This document shows, piece after piece, positions 52,802 to 63,775 of a stretch of DNA of 64,000 bases. Numbering within the stretch: position 1 is the first letter of the stretch; each line of letters begins with the position of its first letter. A program made the translations under genes and the position numbers. Origin of the DNA: Oxalobacteraceae bacterium (GTDB lineage Bacteria; Pseudomonadota; Gammaproteobacteria; Burkholderiales; Burkholderiaceae_D); NCBI GenBank assembly GCA_947374865.1, contig CANCDR010000006.1, positions 80,282 to 144,281 of the forward strand, read 5' to 3'. The notes under the pieces are model-generated. The model made no database searches. It saw only the letters and a list, made by a program, of their open reading frames with translations, and was not told the DNA's origin.

Positions 52802-55065
52802 GCTGCAATCTCCGCGGCCATGGCGGCGGCGTTACGCGCCTGCGCTTCATAGAGCCGGTAATAAGCGCCTTGGCGCGCCATTAAATCATCATGCTTGCCC
52901 ACTTCGACGATTTCGCCGCGGTCGAGTACGACCAGCCGATCGGCCTTGTGCAAGGTCGACAGACGATGCGCAATGGCGATCGTGGTGCGGCCCTTGACCA
53001 GGTTATTCAAGGCCTTTTGAATTTCTTTTTCGGTCTCGGAATCGACAGATGACGTAGCTTCGTCGAGGATCAGGATGCGCGGATCGATGAGCAGCGCACG
53101 CGCGATCGATACCCGCTGACGTTCGCCGCCAGACAATCCCTGACCGCGCTCGCCGACCATCGAGTCATACGCTTGCGGCAGACGCAAAATGAATTCATGC
53201 GCATGCGCGGCACGGGCAGCGGCGATGATTTCAGCGCGGGTGGCATGCGGTTTGCCGTAAGCGATATTTTCTGCGACGGTACCAAAAAACAGAAACGGTT
53301 CCTGCAGCACCAGGCCGATATTGCGCCGGTAATCGGCAATGGCGAAGGAGCGGATATCGACCCCGTCGACCTTGATCGCGCCTTCCGACACATCGTAAAA
53401 GCGGCAGATCAGATTGACCAACGTACTTTTCCCGGAACCACTGTGGCCGACCAAGCCGATCATCTCACCCGGTTCGATCATCAGACTGATGCCGCGGTTA
53501 ACCGCCCGATTCCCGTAGCGGAAACCGACATCGGTGAGTTCGATTCTGCCTTCAACCTTGTTCAGCGGGACTGGCTGTACCGGCTCCGGCACGCTTGACA
53601 CATGGTCGAGAATGTCAAAAATCCGCTTGGCTGCAGAGGCCGATTTTTGCGTGACCGAGACAATCCGGCTCATCGAATCAAGCCGGCCATAAAAGCGACT
53701 GATATAGGCGATGAAGGCGGACAGCACACCGACTGTAATATCGCCGCGCGAGACTTGCCAGATACCGAAGCCCCACACCACCAGCAGCCCCAGTTCGGTC
53801 AGAAACGAGACGCTGGGTGAAAACAGCGACCAGATTTTATTGAGCTTATCGTTGACCGCCAGATTATGTTTGTTCGCGTCGCGAAAACGTTGCGCCTCAC
53901 GCTTTTCTTGCGCAAAGGCCTTCACCACGCGGATGCCGGGAATGGTGTCGGCCAAAACGTTGGTGACTTCACCCCAGACACGATCAATTTTTTCAAAGCC
54001 GGTGCGCAGGCGGTCGCGCACCACATGGATCATCCAGGCAATGAAGGGCAGGGGGATCAGGGTGATCAGGGCGAGCGAAGGATTGATCGAAAACAGGATC
54101 ACGGCGGTCATGATCAGCATCAGGATGTCGGAAGCAAAATCGAGCAGATGCAACGACAAGAAGACGCAGATACGATCACTTTCGCTGCCTACGCGCGACA
54201 TCAGGTCGCCGGTGCGTTTGCCACCAAAGTATTCCAGCGACAGTCGCATCAGATGTTCGTAGGTCGTGGTGCGCAGATCGGCGCCGATGCGTTCCGACAT
54301 CAGCGCCAGAATATAGGTTTTTGCCCACGACAGCAGCCAGGCCAGTGTGGCTGCGCCAAACAGTCCGGCCAGGTAGAGCGTGACTAACATCGGTTCAATC
54401 TGTTTGCCAGTCTGGTAAGGGATCAGTACCTCATCCATGAGCGGCATCGCCAGATAAGGCGGCACCATGTGGGCCGCGGTGCCCAACAGCGTGAGGACGA
54501 AGCCCGCCAGCAGCTGCATCCGGTAAGGCCTGGCAAAGCGCCACAGACGAAACAGGGTCCAGGTAGAAGGCGGTGTATGGATGACCTTGGTACAGACAGG
54601 GCAGACGTCCTGGTCGACGTCGAGTGGCGCTTTGCAGCTCGGGCAGACGTCTTGTTCTTCGCGCAGCACAGGCTGGCCGGTGACGGCGCTGTTTAACTGC
54701 AAGGCAAACTCATCCATGAGCCGCAGGGCGCGTAAATTCTGTGCCAGTGTAAAGCGCCAGGTCGCCAGCCGTCCTTCGGTATTGGCGAGCTCAAGCTGAC
54801 CGACGCCGGCGTGATCGTGGTGTTTCAGGCGTAAATCAGCCGTGTAGGGCCAGGCATGCCAGGTATTTTCGCCCGCCGCACAGGCCAGAATGCGCTGATC
54901 GGTGACGACGATGAGCCCTTCGGAGAAATGAAGTCGCGGGTCCAAGTCAACCATAACCGATGCTGCAACGTTCTCCCCAAGAATTAGCTGTGATGTGACA
55001 GCAGAGATCCAGGTATCCGGGACATCATTTCGGGAAGTTTCTGCAGCAGGATGTTGAATAGTCAT
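52798..55065 (-). CDS. ABC transporter (fused permease and ATPase) associated with cyanophycin genes
   Basis: A 755-residue half-transporter. Residues 1-125 form a PH-like cytoplasmic domain (DPRLHFSEGLIVVTDQRIL). A zinc ribbon with two CxxC pairs lies at 141-158 (CPSCKAPLDVDQDVCPVC). Then comes a six-helix exporter domain (about 180-460) and an ATPase domain with Walker A GHSGSGKSTL, signature LSGGERQRVSIARAL and Walker B ILILDEATSSVD. It is divergent from the cyanophycin synthetases and may move cyanophycin-derived peptides or amino acids; the substrate is not known. Confidence 0.85.
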   Translation of the reverse strand: MTIQHPAAETSRNDVPDTWISAVTSQLILGENVAASVMVDLDPRLHFSEGLIVVTDQRILACAAGENTWHAWPYTADLRLKHHDHAGVGQLELANTEGRLATWRFTLAQNLRALRLMDEFALQLNSAVTGQPVLREEQDVCPSCKAPLDVDQDVCPVCTKVIHTPPSTWTLFRLWRFARPYRMQLLAGFVLTLLGTAAHMVPPYLAMPLMDEVLIPYQTGKQIEPMLVTLYLAGLFGAATLAWLLSWAKTYILALMSERIGADLRTTTYEHLMRLSLEYFGGKRTGDLMSRVGSESDRICVFLSLHLLDFASDILMLIMTAVILFSINPSLALITLIPLPFIAWMIHVVRDRLRTGFEKIDRVWGEVTNVLADTIPGIRVVKAFAQEKREAQRFRDANKHNLAVNDKLNKIWSLFSPSVSFLTELGLLVVWGFGIWQVSRGDITVGVLSAFIAYISRFYGRLDSMSRIVSVTQKSASAAKRIFDILDHVSSVPEPVQPVPLNKVEGRIELTDVGFRYGNRAVNRGISLMIEPGEMIGLVGHSGSGKSTLVNLICRFYDVSEGAIKVDGVDIRSFAIADYRRNIGLVLQEPFLFFGTVAENIAYGKPHATRAEIIAAARAAHAHEFILRLPQAYDSMVGERGQGLSGGERQRVSIARALLIDPRILILDEATSSVDSETEKEIQKALNNLVKGRTTIAIAHRLSTLHKADRLVVLDRGEIVEVGKHDDLMARQGAYYRLYEAQARNAAAMAAEIAA

Positions 55066-55329
55066 CGTAAAGCGTGGGTGAAATAGGGGGTCTGAACGGT
55101 CTCAGGATGCATATTATAGGGTGGCTCGACGCATTCGCCCTGGAATATAAACTGAACCGGCAGGCTGCAGTGTATCCGTAAGCTAACTTTTTGCGTTATT
55201 CTCTGTGTTCATTATGTATTTACAAATAACCCCCAGAGAAACAAAAAAATATAAGAGACAAGAATCAGGTGCGGGGCTGCTTTGATGCAGCATTTAGACA
55301 GTGAACGCCTGATTAATTAAATTCGACCA

Positions 55330-57504
55330 ATGACGAAGAAGAAAAATATTGAATTCCTCCGCGTGAGCCATCTGCGCGGACCCAACATCTGGACTTATCG
55401 CGCCGTCATTGAGGCCTGGGTCGATATTGGTGAACTTGAAGACTGCCCCTCCAACACGATTCCTGGTTTTTACGATCGCCTGACTGCGAGCTTGCCGGGT
55501 CTGATCGAACATCGCTGTGGTCTGGGCTATCGTGGTGGATTTCTCGAGCGTCTGCGCGATGGTACCTACGCCGCCCACATCCTCGAACACGTGGTATTGG
55601 AACTACAAAATCTGTCTGGTATGCAGACTGGCTTTGGCAAGGCGCGCTCGACCGGGCAGCGCGGTGTGTACAAAGTGGCATTTCGAACCCGCCAGGAACA
55701 GGTCGGCCGCACGGCCCTTGAGACCGCCCGCGAACTCCTGCTGGCCGCCATCAATGATGAACCCTTTGCGCTCGAGCCCAAGCTGGAAATCCTGCGCGAC
55801 ATGGTCGACTCTCTCTGTCTGGGACCAAGCACGGCGCATATTGTCGATGCCGCCACGGCCCGCAAGATCCCCTTTTTACGTCTGACCGAAGGTAATCTGG
55901 TGCAGCTCGGCTTGGGCGCTGCGCAACGCCGCATTTGGACCGCTGAGACGGATCTCACCAGCGCGGTCGGCGAATCCATCGCCAGTGATAAAGATTTAAC
56001 CAAAACCTTATTGGCAGCATGTGGCGTACCCGTGCCGGAAGGCCGTATGGTCGACAGCGCCGAAGATGCCTGGGAGGCAGCCGAAGAAATTGGCTTGCCC
56101 GTCGTCGTCAAGCCCTACGATGGCAATCACGGTCGCGGCGTCTCGCTGGACCTGAAGACGCAAAAGGATGTCGAGGCCGCCTATCATCTGGCCGACCGTA
56201 AAGGTAACGGCGTCATGGTGGAGCGCTTCATTCCCGGCAATGAACACCGGCTCCTGGTCGTCGGCCAACGCGTCGTCGCCGCTGCGGTCGGCGAGACGGC
56301 CAGCGTGGTGGGCGATGGATCGGCCTCGATCGTCGAACTGATCGACCAGCAAATCAACATCGATCCGCGCCGTGGCGTGGGCGAAGATTTTCCTCTGGCC
56401 AGACTCAACCCGCAAGCCGGCGACGCCGAAATTCATCTGGAGCTCGAACGCCAGGGTCTGGAAATTCATTCCGTGCCCAAGGCTGGCCAAAAGGTGCTCA
56501 TTCAGCGCAATGGCAATGTCGCGCTCGATGTCACGGACCAGATGCATCCCACCATTGCCGCCGCTGCAGCACTGGCAGCGCGGGTGGTCGGACTGGATAT
56601 TGCCGGCGTCGACTTGGTCGCCGAAGACATTACCAGACCCTTGACTGAGCAACGTGCTGCGGTGATTGAGGTCAACGCCAGTCCCGGACTTTTAGCGCAT
56701 ATGAAGCCATCCAACGGCGAGGGGCGCAACGTCGGTAAAGCGATCGTCGATTATCTGTTTGCCGACGACAGCGACGGCCGTATTCCCATCGTTGGTGTCA
56801 CCGGTACCCGCGGCACCACCCTGATCGCGCGACTGGTCGCCTGGTTAATCCATATCAGCGGCAAACACGTTGGCCTGGCCTGCAGCACCGGTTTGTATTT
56901 GGATCGCCGGCATGTGATGAGCAAGAATTGTGTCAACTGGACCGGCGGTCATCGTCTGCTGATCAATCCCGCCGTGGAAGCGGCGGTGTTCGAAAACGAT
57001 GCACGGATGATCGTGGCAGAAGGTCTGGCCTACGACAAATGCGCTGTGGGCATCGTCACCGATGTGCGTGGTCATGAGGCGCTGAGCGAGTTCCATATCA
57101 CCGCAGCTGACCAGATGTTTCGCATCGTACGTACCCAGGTCGACGTCATTTTGCCGCAGGGGTTTGCGGTACTCAATGCGGACGATCCGGAGGTCGTCGA
57201 GATGGCCGACTTATGCGATGGCAAAGTGATTTTTTATGGCCTTGACCAATCACTACCGGCAATCGTACAGCATCGGCAGGATGGTCAGCGCACGGTATTT
57301 TTACGTGACGCGCGGATCGTCATGTCGGAAGGGACGCATGAAATCGCCGTACTGCCCTTATCGAGCCTCAAGCCAGCCAAGGCAGCGCAGCCGGCAGAAG
57401 TGATGGCAGCAGTCGCCGCCGGATGGGCGCTCAATCTGGCGCCGGAATTGATCGCGGCGGGTTTGCGCACGTTTGAACTGAACCCGAAAAAGACGGCTTA
57501 TTAA
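55330..57504 (+). CDS. cphA': Cyanophycin synthetase paralogue CphA', degenerate Mur-type ligase domain
   Basis: A 724-residue cyanophycin synthetase-like protein. The N-terminal domain and the ATP-grasp domain (about 210-480, KPYDGNHGRGVSLDL, VEVNASPGLLAHMKPS) look intact; this domain adds Asp to the polymer backbone in CphA. The Mur-ligase P-loop is altered: GTNGKTTT becomes GTRGTTLI (residues 492-499), so the catalytic Lys is a Thr at 496. The C-terminal Mur subdomain is missing: the protein ends about 130 residues earlier than CphA. It therefore probably cannot attach Arg by the normal route. The cphA gene follows 60 bases downstream. Confidence 0.9.
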   Translation: MTKKKNIEFLRVSHLRGPNIWTYRAVIEAWVDIGELEDCPSNTIPGFYDRLTASLPGLIEHRCGLGYRGGFLERLRDGTYAAHILEHVVLELQNLSGMQTGFGKARSTGQRGVYKVAFRTRQEQVGRTALETARELLLAAINDEPFALEPKLEILRDMVDSLCLGPSTAHIVDAATARKIPFLRLTEGNLVQLGLGAAQRRIWTAETDLTSAVGESIASDKDLTKTLLAACGVPVPEGRMVDSAEDAWEAAEEIGLPVVVKPYDGNHGRGVSLDLKTQKDVEAAYHLADRKGNGVMVERFIPGNEHRLLVVGQRVVAAAVGETASVVGDGSASIVELIDQQINIDPRRGVGEDFPLARLNPQAGDAEIHLELERQGLEIHSVPKAGQKVLIQRNGNVALDVTDQMHPTIAAAAALAARVVGLDIAGVDLVAEDITRPLTEQRAAVIEVNASPGLLAHMKPSNGEGRNVGKAIVDYLFADDSDGRIPIVGVTGTRGTTLIARLVAWLIHISGKHVGLACSTGLYLDRRHVMSKNCVNWTGGHRLLINPAVEAAVFENDARMIVAEGLAYDKCAVGIVTDVRGHEALSEFHITAADQMFRIVRTQVDVILPQGFAVLNADDPEVVEMADLCDGKVIFYGLDQSLPAIVQHRQDGQRTVFLRDARIVMSEGTHEIAVLPLSSLKPAKAAQPAEVMAAVAAGWALNLAPELIAAGLRTFELNPKKTAY

Positions 57505-57564
57505 ACGATCCGGCACCTGCATCACGCCGCATCATTCAGACAGAACAACACAGGAAATCGGGTT

Positions 57565-60138
57565 ATGGAAGTATCACGTATTCGGGCGCTGCGCGGACCC
57601 AATCTCTGGAGCCAGCATACCTCGGTCGAGGCGATCGTCAGCTGCACGGAAACAGAATTTTCGATCCACGATTTGCCTGGCTTCGAGCTGCGTTTGCGCG
57701 CGCGTTTACCCGACATCAGCCCACTGCAACCCATTGGTCACTACGATACGATCTCGATGGCGCAGGTACTGGAGTTGACGGCGCTCGCGCTGCAGGCACA
57801 GATCGGCTGCCCGGTCTCGTTTAGTCGTACTACCCAAACGTTTGAGCCGGGCGTATTTCAGGTAGTGGTTGAATACACCGAAGAAGCGGTCGGTCGTCTG
57901 GCCTTGAAACTGGCCGAACAATTATGCCGTGCCGCCGCCGACGACGCGCCGTTTGATTTGGCCGACGCACTCCGTCAGCTCAGTGAACTCGATGAAGATG
58001 TGCGGCTTGGACCGAGTACCGGCGCCATCGTCGCAGCTGCGGTAGCACGCAATATTCCTTATCGTCGCCTGACTGATGGCAGCCTCGTCATGTTCGGCTG
58101 GGGCAGCCGGCAGCGTCGTATTCAGGCCGCCGAAATGGATAGCACCAGCGCGATCGGCGAATCCATCGCGCAGGACAAGGAACTGACCAAAGCCTTGCTC
58201 GATGCGGCTGGCGTGCCGGTACCGAACGGCCGTGCCGTCGATAGCCCGGAAGATGCCTGGCTGGCGGCCTGTGAAATTGGTTTGCCGGTGGTGTGCAAAC
58301 CGCTCGACGGCAATCAGGGCAAGGGTGTCACAGTCAACATTTCAAGCCGCGAACAATTGGATGCCGCCTATGCAGTGGCCGCCGAATTCCGTGACAATGT
58401 CTTGGTCGAGCGCTATTTGCCAGGTCATGATTTTCGTCTGCTGGTGGTCGGTAACAGACTCATCGCCGCCGCGCGTCGGGATCCGCCGCAGTTAGTCGGA
58501 GATGGCATTCATTCGGTGCGCGAACTGGTCGAACAGATCAACAAAGATCCGCGCCGCAGCGATGGCCACTCCACCTCGCTGACCAAGATTCGTTTCGATG
58601 AGGTGGCCCTGGCCACGCTCGCGACCCAGGGTTTCGATGCGGATTCCATCGCCGCCAAAGGGCAGCGCGTTATCTTGCGTAATAACGCCAACTTATCGAC
58701 CGGCGGCACCGCCACCGATGTGACCGATGATGTGCATCCGGACGTGGCCGCGTCAGCCATCGCGGCGGCACAAATGATCGGCCTCGACTTGTGTGGCGTG
58801 GATCTGGTGTGCGACAGCGTGCTGCGACCGATAGAAGCGCAGGGTGGCGGAATTGTCGAAGTCAACGCGGCACCGGGCCTGCGCATGCATTTATCCCCTT
58901 CTTACGGTAAAGGCCGTGCGGTGGGCGAAGCCATCATGTCGAACCTGTTTGATGAAGGAGACGATGGCCGTATTCCGGTCGTGGCCGTGACCGGCACCAA
59001 TGGCAAGACCACCACGGTGCGGCTGATCGCCCATCTGCTGGGTAAGAGCGGGCTGCGGGTCGGCATGACGAATACCGACGGCGTCTACATTCAAGGCCAG
59101 CGCATCGATTCCGGCGACTGCAGCGGACCGCGTAGTGCGCGTAATGTTTTACTGCATCCGGATGTCGATGCTGCGGTGTTTGAAACAGCGCGCGGCGGCG
59201 TTCTTCGCGAAGGCCTGGCCTTTGACCGCTGCAAAGTCGCTGTGGTGACCAATATCGGTTCCGGTGACCACCTCGGCCTGAACTACATCACGACGCTGGA
59301 AGATCTGGCAGTGCTCAAGCGCGTCATCGTCCAAAACGTCGCCGACAGCGGCATGGCCGTTCTGAATGCAGCCGATCCGGTGGTGGTATCGATGGCGGCT
59401 AACTGTCATGGTGAAGTAACGTTTTTTGCCGCCGACTGTCAGCATCCGGTCATGGCCACGCATCGGGCCCAAGGGCAGCGCGTGGTCTACATTGACGGCG
59501 CACAGTTAGTCGCTGAAGAAGGGCGCGAACGGCACGACTTACCGCTGTCTGAAATCCCGATCACGCGCAATGGCACGATCGGCTTTCAGCTTGAAAATGT
59601 GATGGCCTCGGTGGCAGCAGCTTGGGCCGTAGGCATTGACTGGGAGTCGATTCGTCTGGGTCTGAAAACCTTCGTCAACGACAGCGACAATGCCCCGGGC
59701 CGTTTCAATGTATTTGATTACCGCGGCGCGACCTTGATCGCAGACTATGGTCATAATCCGGACGCCATTCTGGCCCTGGTAAGGGCGACTGAAGGCATGC
59801 CAGCCAAGCGACGCTCGGTCGTCATCAGTGGCGCCGGTGATCGGCGTGATCAGGATATTCGCCAGCAAACCGAAATCCTCGGCGATGCGTTCGATGAGGT
59901 GATCTTGTATCAGGATCAGTGTCAGCGCGGCCGGGCCGATGGTGAAGTGGTCAGCCTGTTGCGCGAGGGTCTGAGCAATGCCAAACGCACTGCCCATATC
60001 GAAGAAATCAATGGAGAATTCATTGCCATCGACCGCGCCCTCGAAAAACTGCATCCGGGCGATCTGTGTTTGATTCTGGTCGATCAGGTGGAAGAATCGC
60101 TGGCCCATATTGCCGGGCGCATCAGCGCGCTGCAGTAA
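57565..60138 (+). CDS. cphA: Cyanophycin synthetase
   Basis: CphA makes multi-L-arginyl-poly-L-aspartate, a nitrogen and carbon reserve, from Asp, Arg and ATP. The 857-residue protein has the full layout: N-terminal domain, ATP-grasp (about 220-470; CKPLDGNQGKGVTVNI, VEVNAAPGLRMHLSPS), then a complete Mur-type ligase with intact P-loop GTNGKTTT (K481 in this protein), ADYGHNPDAI and a C-terminal subdomain. It can carry both activities, unlike the upstream paralogue. A terminator follows. Confidence 0.95.
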   Translation: MEVSRIRALRGPNLWSQHTSVEAIVSCTETEFSIHDLPGFELRLRARLPDISPLQPIGHYDTISMAQVLELTALALQAQIGCPVSFSRTTQTFEPGVFQVVVEYTEEAVGRLALKLAEQLCRAAADDAPFDLADALRQLSELDEDVRLGPSTGAIVAAAVARNIPYRRLTDGSLVMFGWGSRQRRIQAAEMDSTSAIGESIAQDKELTKALLDAAGVPVPNGRAVDSPEDAWLAACEIGLPVVCKPLDGNQGKGVTVNISSREQLDAAYAVAAEFRDNVLVERYLPGHDFRLLVVGNRLIAAARRDPPQLVGDGIHSVRELVEQINKDPRRSDGHSTSLTKIRFDEVALATLATQGFDADSIAAKGQRVILRNNANLSTGGTATDVTDDVHPDVAASAIAAAQMIGLDLCGVDLVCDSVLRPIEAQGGGIVEVNAAPGLRMHLSPSYGKGRAVGEAIMSNLFDEGDDGRIPVVAVTGTNGKTTTVRLIAHLLGKSGLRVGMTNTDGVYIQGQRIDSGDCSGPRSARNVLLHPDVDAAVFETARGGVLREGLAFDRCKVAVVTNIGSGDHLGLNYITTLEDLAVLKRVIVQNVADSGMAVLNAADPVVVSMAANCHGEVTFFAADCQHPVMATHRAQGQRVVYIDGAQLVAEEGRERHDLPLSEIPITRNGTIGFQLENVMASVAAAWAVGIDWESIRLGLKTFVNDSDNAPGRFNVFDYRGATLIADYGHNPDAILALVRATEGMPAKRRSVVISGAGDRRDQDIRQQTEILGDAFDEVILYQDQCQRGRADGEVVSLLREGLSNAKRTAHIEEINGEFIAIDRALEKLHPGDLCLILVDQVEESLAHIAGRISALQ

Positions 60139-60183
60139 AAAAATAGCGCATTGTCTGCGCTTAAATACCTAGAAATAAAAGTT

Positions 60184-60222
60184 GGGCAGTGTGCGGTTTA
60201 AAACGCAGACTGCCCATTTTTT
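60184..60222. terminator. Terminator after cphA
   Basis: GGGCAGT (60184-60190) pairs with ACTGCCC (60209-60215), extended inward by TGCG/CGCA, and is followed by ATTTTTT. It ends cphA and may also act for the convergent pobA. Confidence 0.85.
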
Positions 60223-60248
60223 ATATCAGGAGCGGCACTTTGCTTAAC

Positions 60249-61448
<1,200 letters not shown>

Positions 61449-61542
61449 TTAGATGAGTCAGTGTGCCAGTGATGGATTCTGCGTGGAAGGCATTTTTTCC
61501 GATTAAAATGGTACTTTTCGTGGATTTGAAAAAAATTTCATC

Positions 61543-62448
61543 ATGTCGATCAACGCAGCGATCCCGGTTTTTAAACTCTATGGTGAAGAAGCGCCTTGGC
61601 CAACCCCTGATCTGGTCCATTGTGAAACGATCACCAGTCGCAGCCAATTGCACAATTGGCAGATTCGCCCGCATCGCCACAATGGCTTATTTCAGATCCT
61701 CCATCTCACCCATGGGCAGGCCCGCATTCAACTCGAAGAGCAGCAGATTTCCATGGTCGCCGGGCAGCTTCTGCTGGTGCCCCAAATGTGCGTCCATGGC
61801 TTTCAGTTCGAGCACGATGCACTGGGTCATGTCGTCACCATGACTTATCCGCTCATCTTGTCGCTCATGCGGCAGGCCGGTGATGGCCTGCTGGCGCTGA
61901 CTACGCCCAGCTTGCATACCCTGCAAGACGATCAGTCGGGCGAGCAGCTTAAATGGGCTTTTACCGCGCTGTGGAATGAATACCAGGGCAGTGCGCCTTA
62001 CCGTCATCTGCAAATCGAGTCGCTACTGAGTACGATCCTGATCTGGCTGGCGCGCGAACCGGCGACCTACCGCTATCAGCCGGAAGCGGCGGAGCAGCCA
62101 CGAGAGGGTTCGCGCAGTGCCATCCATTTCCATCACTTTTCTGAGCTGATCGAGAGTCACTTCAGCCAGCATCATCCGCTGGCGTTTTATGCCAGCCAGA
62201 TCGGCATCACGGCGGCACATCTGAATGCCTTGTGTCGCCAGCAGGTAGGAAAGTCGGCGCTCGATCTGCTGCATGCACGGATTCTGCTCGAGGCTAAACG
62301 CAGTCTGATCTATACCTCCATGCGCGTGGCCATGGTGTCGCACAGCGTGGGCTTTGCCGATCCGGCGTACTTCACGCGCTTTTTTAAGCGCATGACCGGC
62401 TGCTCACCCAAACAGTTCCGGCTTGAAGTCGGTACGCTGGTGGCGTGA
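61543..62448 (+). CDS. pobR: AraC-family activator PobR
   Basis: A 301-residue AraC/XylS-type regulator. The N-terminal cupin-like domain has the His-rich QIRPHRHNGLFQILHLTHG. The C-terminal double helix-turn-helix reads QIGITAAHLNALCRQQVGKS and VAMVSHSVGFADPAYFTRFF. It lies divergent from pobA and very likely activates it in response to 4-hydroxybenzoate. A terminator-like hairpin overlaps its end. Confidence 0.9.
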   Translation: MSINAAIPVFKLYGEEAPWPTPDLVHCETITSRSQLHNWQIRPHRHNGLFQILHLTHGQARIQLEEQQISMVAGQLLLVPQMCVHGFQFEHDALGHVVTMTYPLILSLMRQAGDGLLALTTPSLHTLQDDQSGEQLKWAFTALWNEYQGSAPYRHLQIESLLSTILIWLAREPATYRYQPEAAEQPREGSRSAIHFHHFSELIESHFSQHHPLAFYASQIGITAAHLNALCRQQVGKSALDLLHARILLEAKRSLIYTSMRVAMVSHSVGFADPAYFTRFFKRMTGCSPKQFRLEVGTLVA

Positions 62449-62466
62449 TTAGCCAGCAGTTTTTTT
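62437..62466 (+). terminator. Terminator overlapping the pobR stop
   Basis: CTGGTGGC (62437-62444) pairs with GCCAGCAG (62452-62459) with one mismatch; seven T follow. The hairpin includes the last codons of pobR. Confidence 0.55.
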
Positions 62467-62536
62467 AATTCGGCCGCACTTGCTGGGGCATAATCTGCCT
62501 ATCTCGGGTTTCTCCGCATTTTTCAGATCGCGCGCC

Positions 62537-63775
62537 ATGGTACTAAATTACATCTGGGCTTCCTTTTTTCTGATCGGCTTTCTGGCCGCGCTGGTGCAAT
62601 GGCTTTTTTTTGGCGATGTGGAAGTTTTTAAACGGATCGTTGACGGGACCTTCGATTCGGCGCGCATCGCCGTCATGGACATTGCCCTGCCGCTGGCCGG
62701 TGTGATGACGCTCTGGCTGGGCATTCTGAGCATTGGTGAAAAAGCCGGCGCGGTGAACTGGCTGGCACGTCTGATCGCACCGTTCTTTTCTAAAATTTTC
62801 CCTGGCGTGCCGGCGGATCATCCGGCCACCGGTCACATGGTGATGAATTTTTCGGCCAATCTGCTGGGACTCGATAACGCCGCCACGCCGTTTGGCTTAA
62901 AGGCCATGGAGAGTCTGCAAACGCTCAATCCCAACAAGGATGAGGCGACCGATGCGCAGATCATGTTTTTGGTTTTGCATACCTCTGGACTGACCCTGAT
63001 CCCGGTGGCCATCATGGCGCAGCGCGCGGTGCTCGGGGCTGCCGATCCGTCGGATATTTTCATTCCCTGCATGATCGCCACCTATGTTGCGACCATGGTC
63101 GGTATGGTGAGCGTGGCGATTAAACAGCGCATTAATTTATTCAACCGGGTGGTCGTTGGCTGGCTGGGCGGGCTGTCGCTGTTCATCGTGTCGCTGGTGT
63201 GGTTCATGAGTCACTCCATGTCGCGCAGTGAAATTGAAGTGTTTTCCAAGGTCAGCAGTAACCTGATTTTATTATCCATCATCGTCGCTTTTATCAGCGC
63301 GGCGATGCTCAAGAAGGTCAATGTGTACGAGGCCTTCATTGAGGGTGCCAAGGGGGGCATGCAAACTTCGCTGACCATCATTCCTTACCTGGTCGGCATG
63401 CTGGTGGCGATTGGAGTTTTGCGTAACTCTGGTGTGATGGGCATGATCGTGTCGGGCTTTAACTGGGTCTTCGTACACCTTGGGATCAATACCGATTTCA
63501 CGCCAGCTTTACCAACTGCGCTGATGAAGCCCCTCTCGGGGAGTGGCTCACGCGCCATGATGGTCGATGCCATGAAAACCTATGGCGTGGATTCCTTTGT
63601 CGGGCGGCTGGCTTGTATTTTTCAGGGGTCGGCGGATACGACGTTTTATATTGTTGCGCTGTATTTTGGCTCGGTTGGGATCAGGAAGACGCGGTATTCG
63701 ATTCCGTTTGGGTTGTTGGCGGATTTGTCGGGGGTGGTGGCGGCGATTTTTGTGGCTTATTTATTTTTTGGGTAG
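62537..63775 (+). CDS. SpmA-SpmB fusion (nucleoside recognition GATE-domain membrane protein)
   Basis: A 412-residue polytopic membrane protein that combines the two halves encoded separately as spmA and spmB in Bacillus. The N-terminal half has LPLAGVMTLWLGILSIGEK, FSANLLGLDNAATPFGLKAM and HTSGLTLIPVAIM; the C-terminal half has GAKGGMQTSLTIIPYLVGML and LMKPLSGSGSRAMMVD. Both match the paired GATE-domain architecture. In spore formers the proteins take part in core dehydration; in this non-spore-former the role is unknown. ATG 62537 is chosen over an upstream start with no membrane segment. Confidence 0.87.
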   Translation: MVLNYIWASFFLIGFLAALVQWLFFGDVEVFKRIVDGTFDSARIAVMDIALPLAGVMTLWLGILSIGEKAGAVNWLARLIAPFFSKIFPGVPADHPATGHMVMNFSANLLGLDNAATPFGLKAMESLQTLNPNKDEATDAQIMFLVLHTSGLTLIPVAIMAQRAVLGAADPSDIFIPCMIATYVATMVGMVSVAIKQRINLFNRVVVGWLGGLSLFIVSLVWFMSHSMSRSEIEVFSKVSSNLILLSIIVAFISAAMLKKVNVYEAFIEGAKGGMQTSLTIIPYLVGMLVAIGVLRNSGVMGMIVSGFNWVFVHLGINTDFTPALPTALMKPLSGSGSRAMMVDAMKTYGVDSFVGRLACIFQGSADTTFYIVALYFGSVGIRKTRYSIPFGLLADLSGVVAAIFVAYLFFG

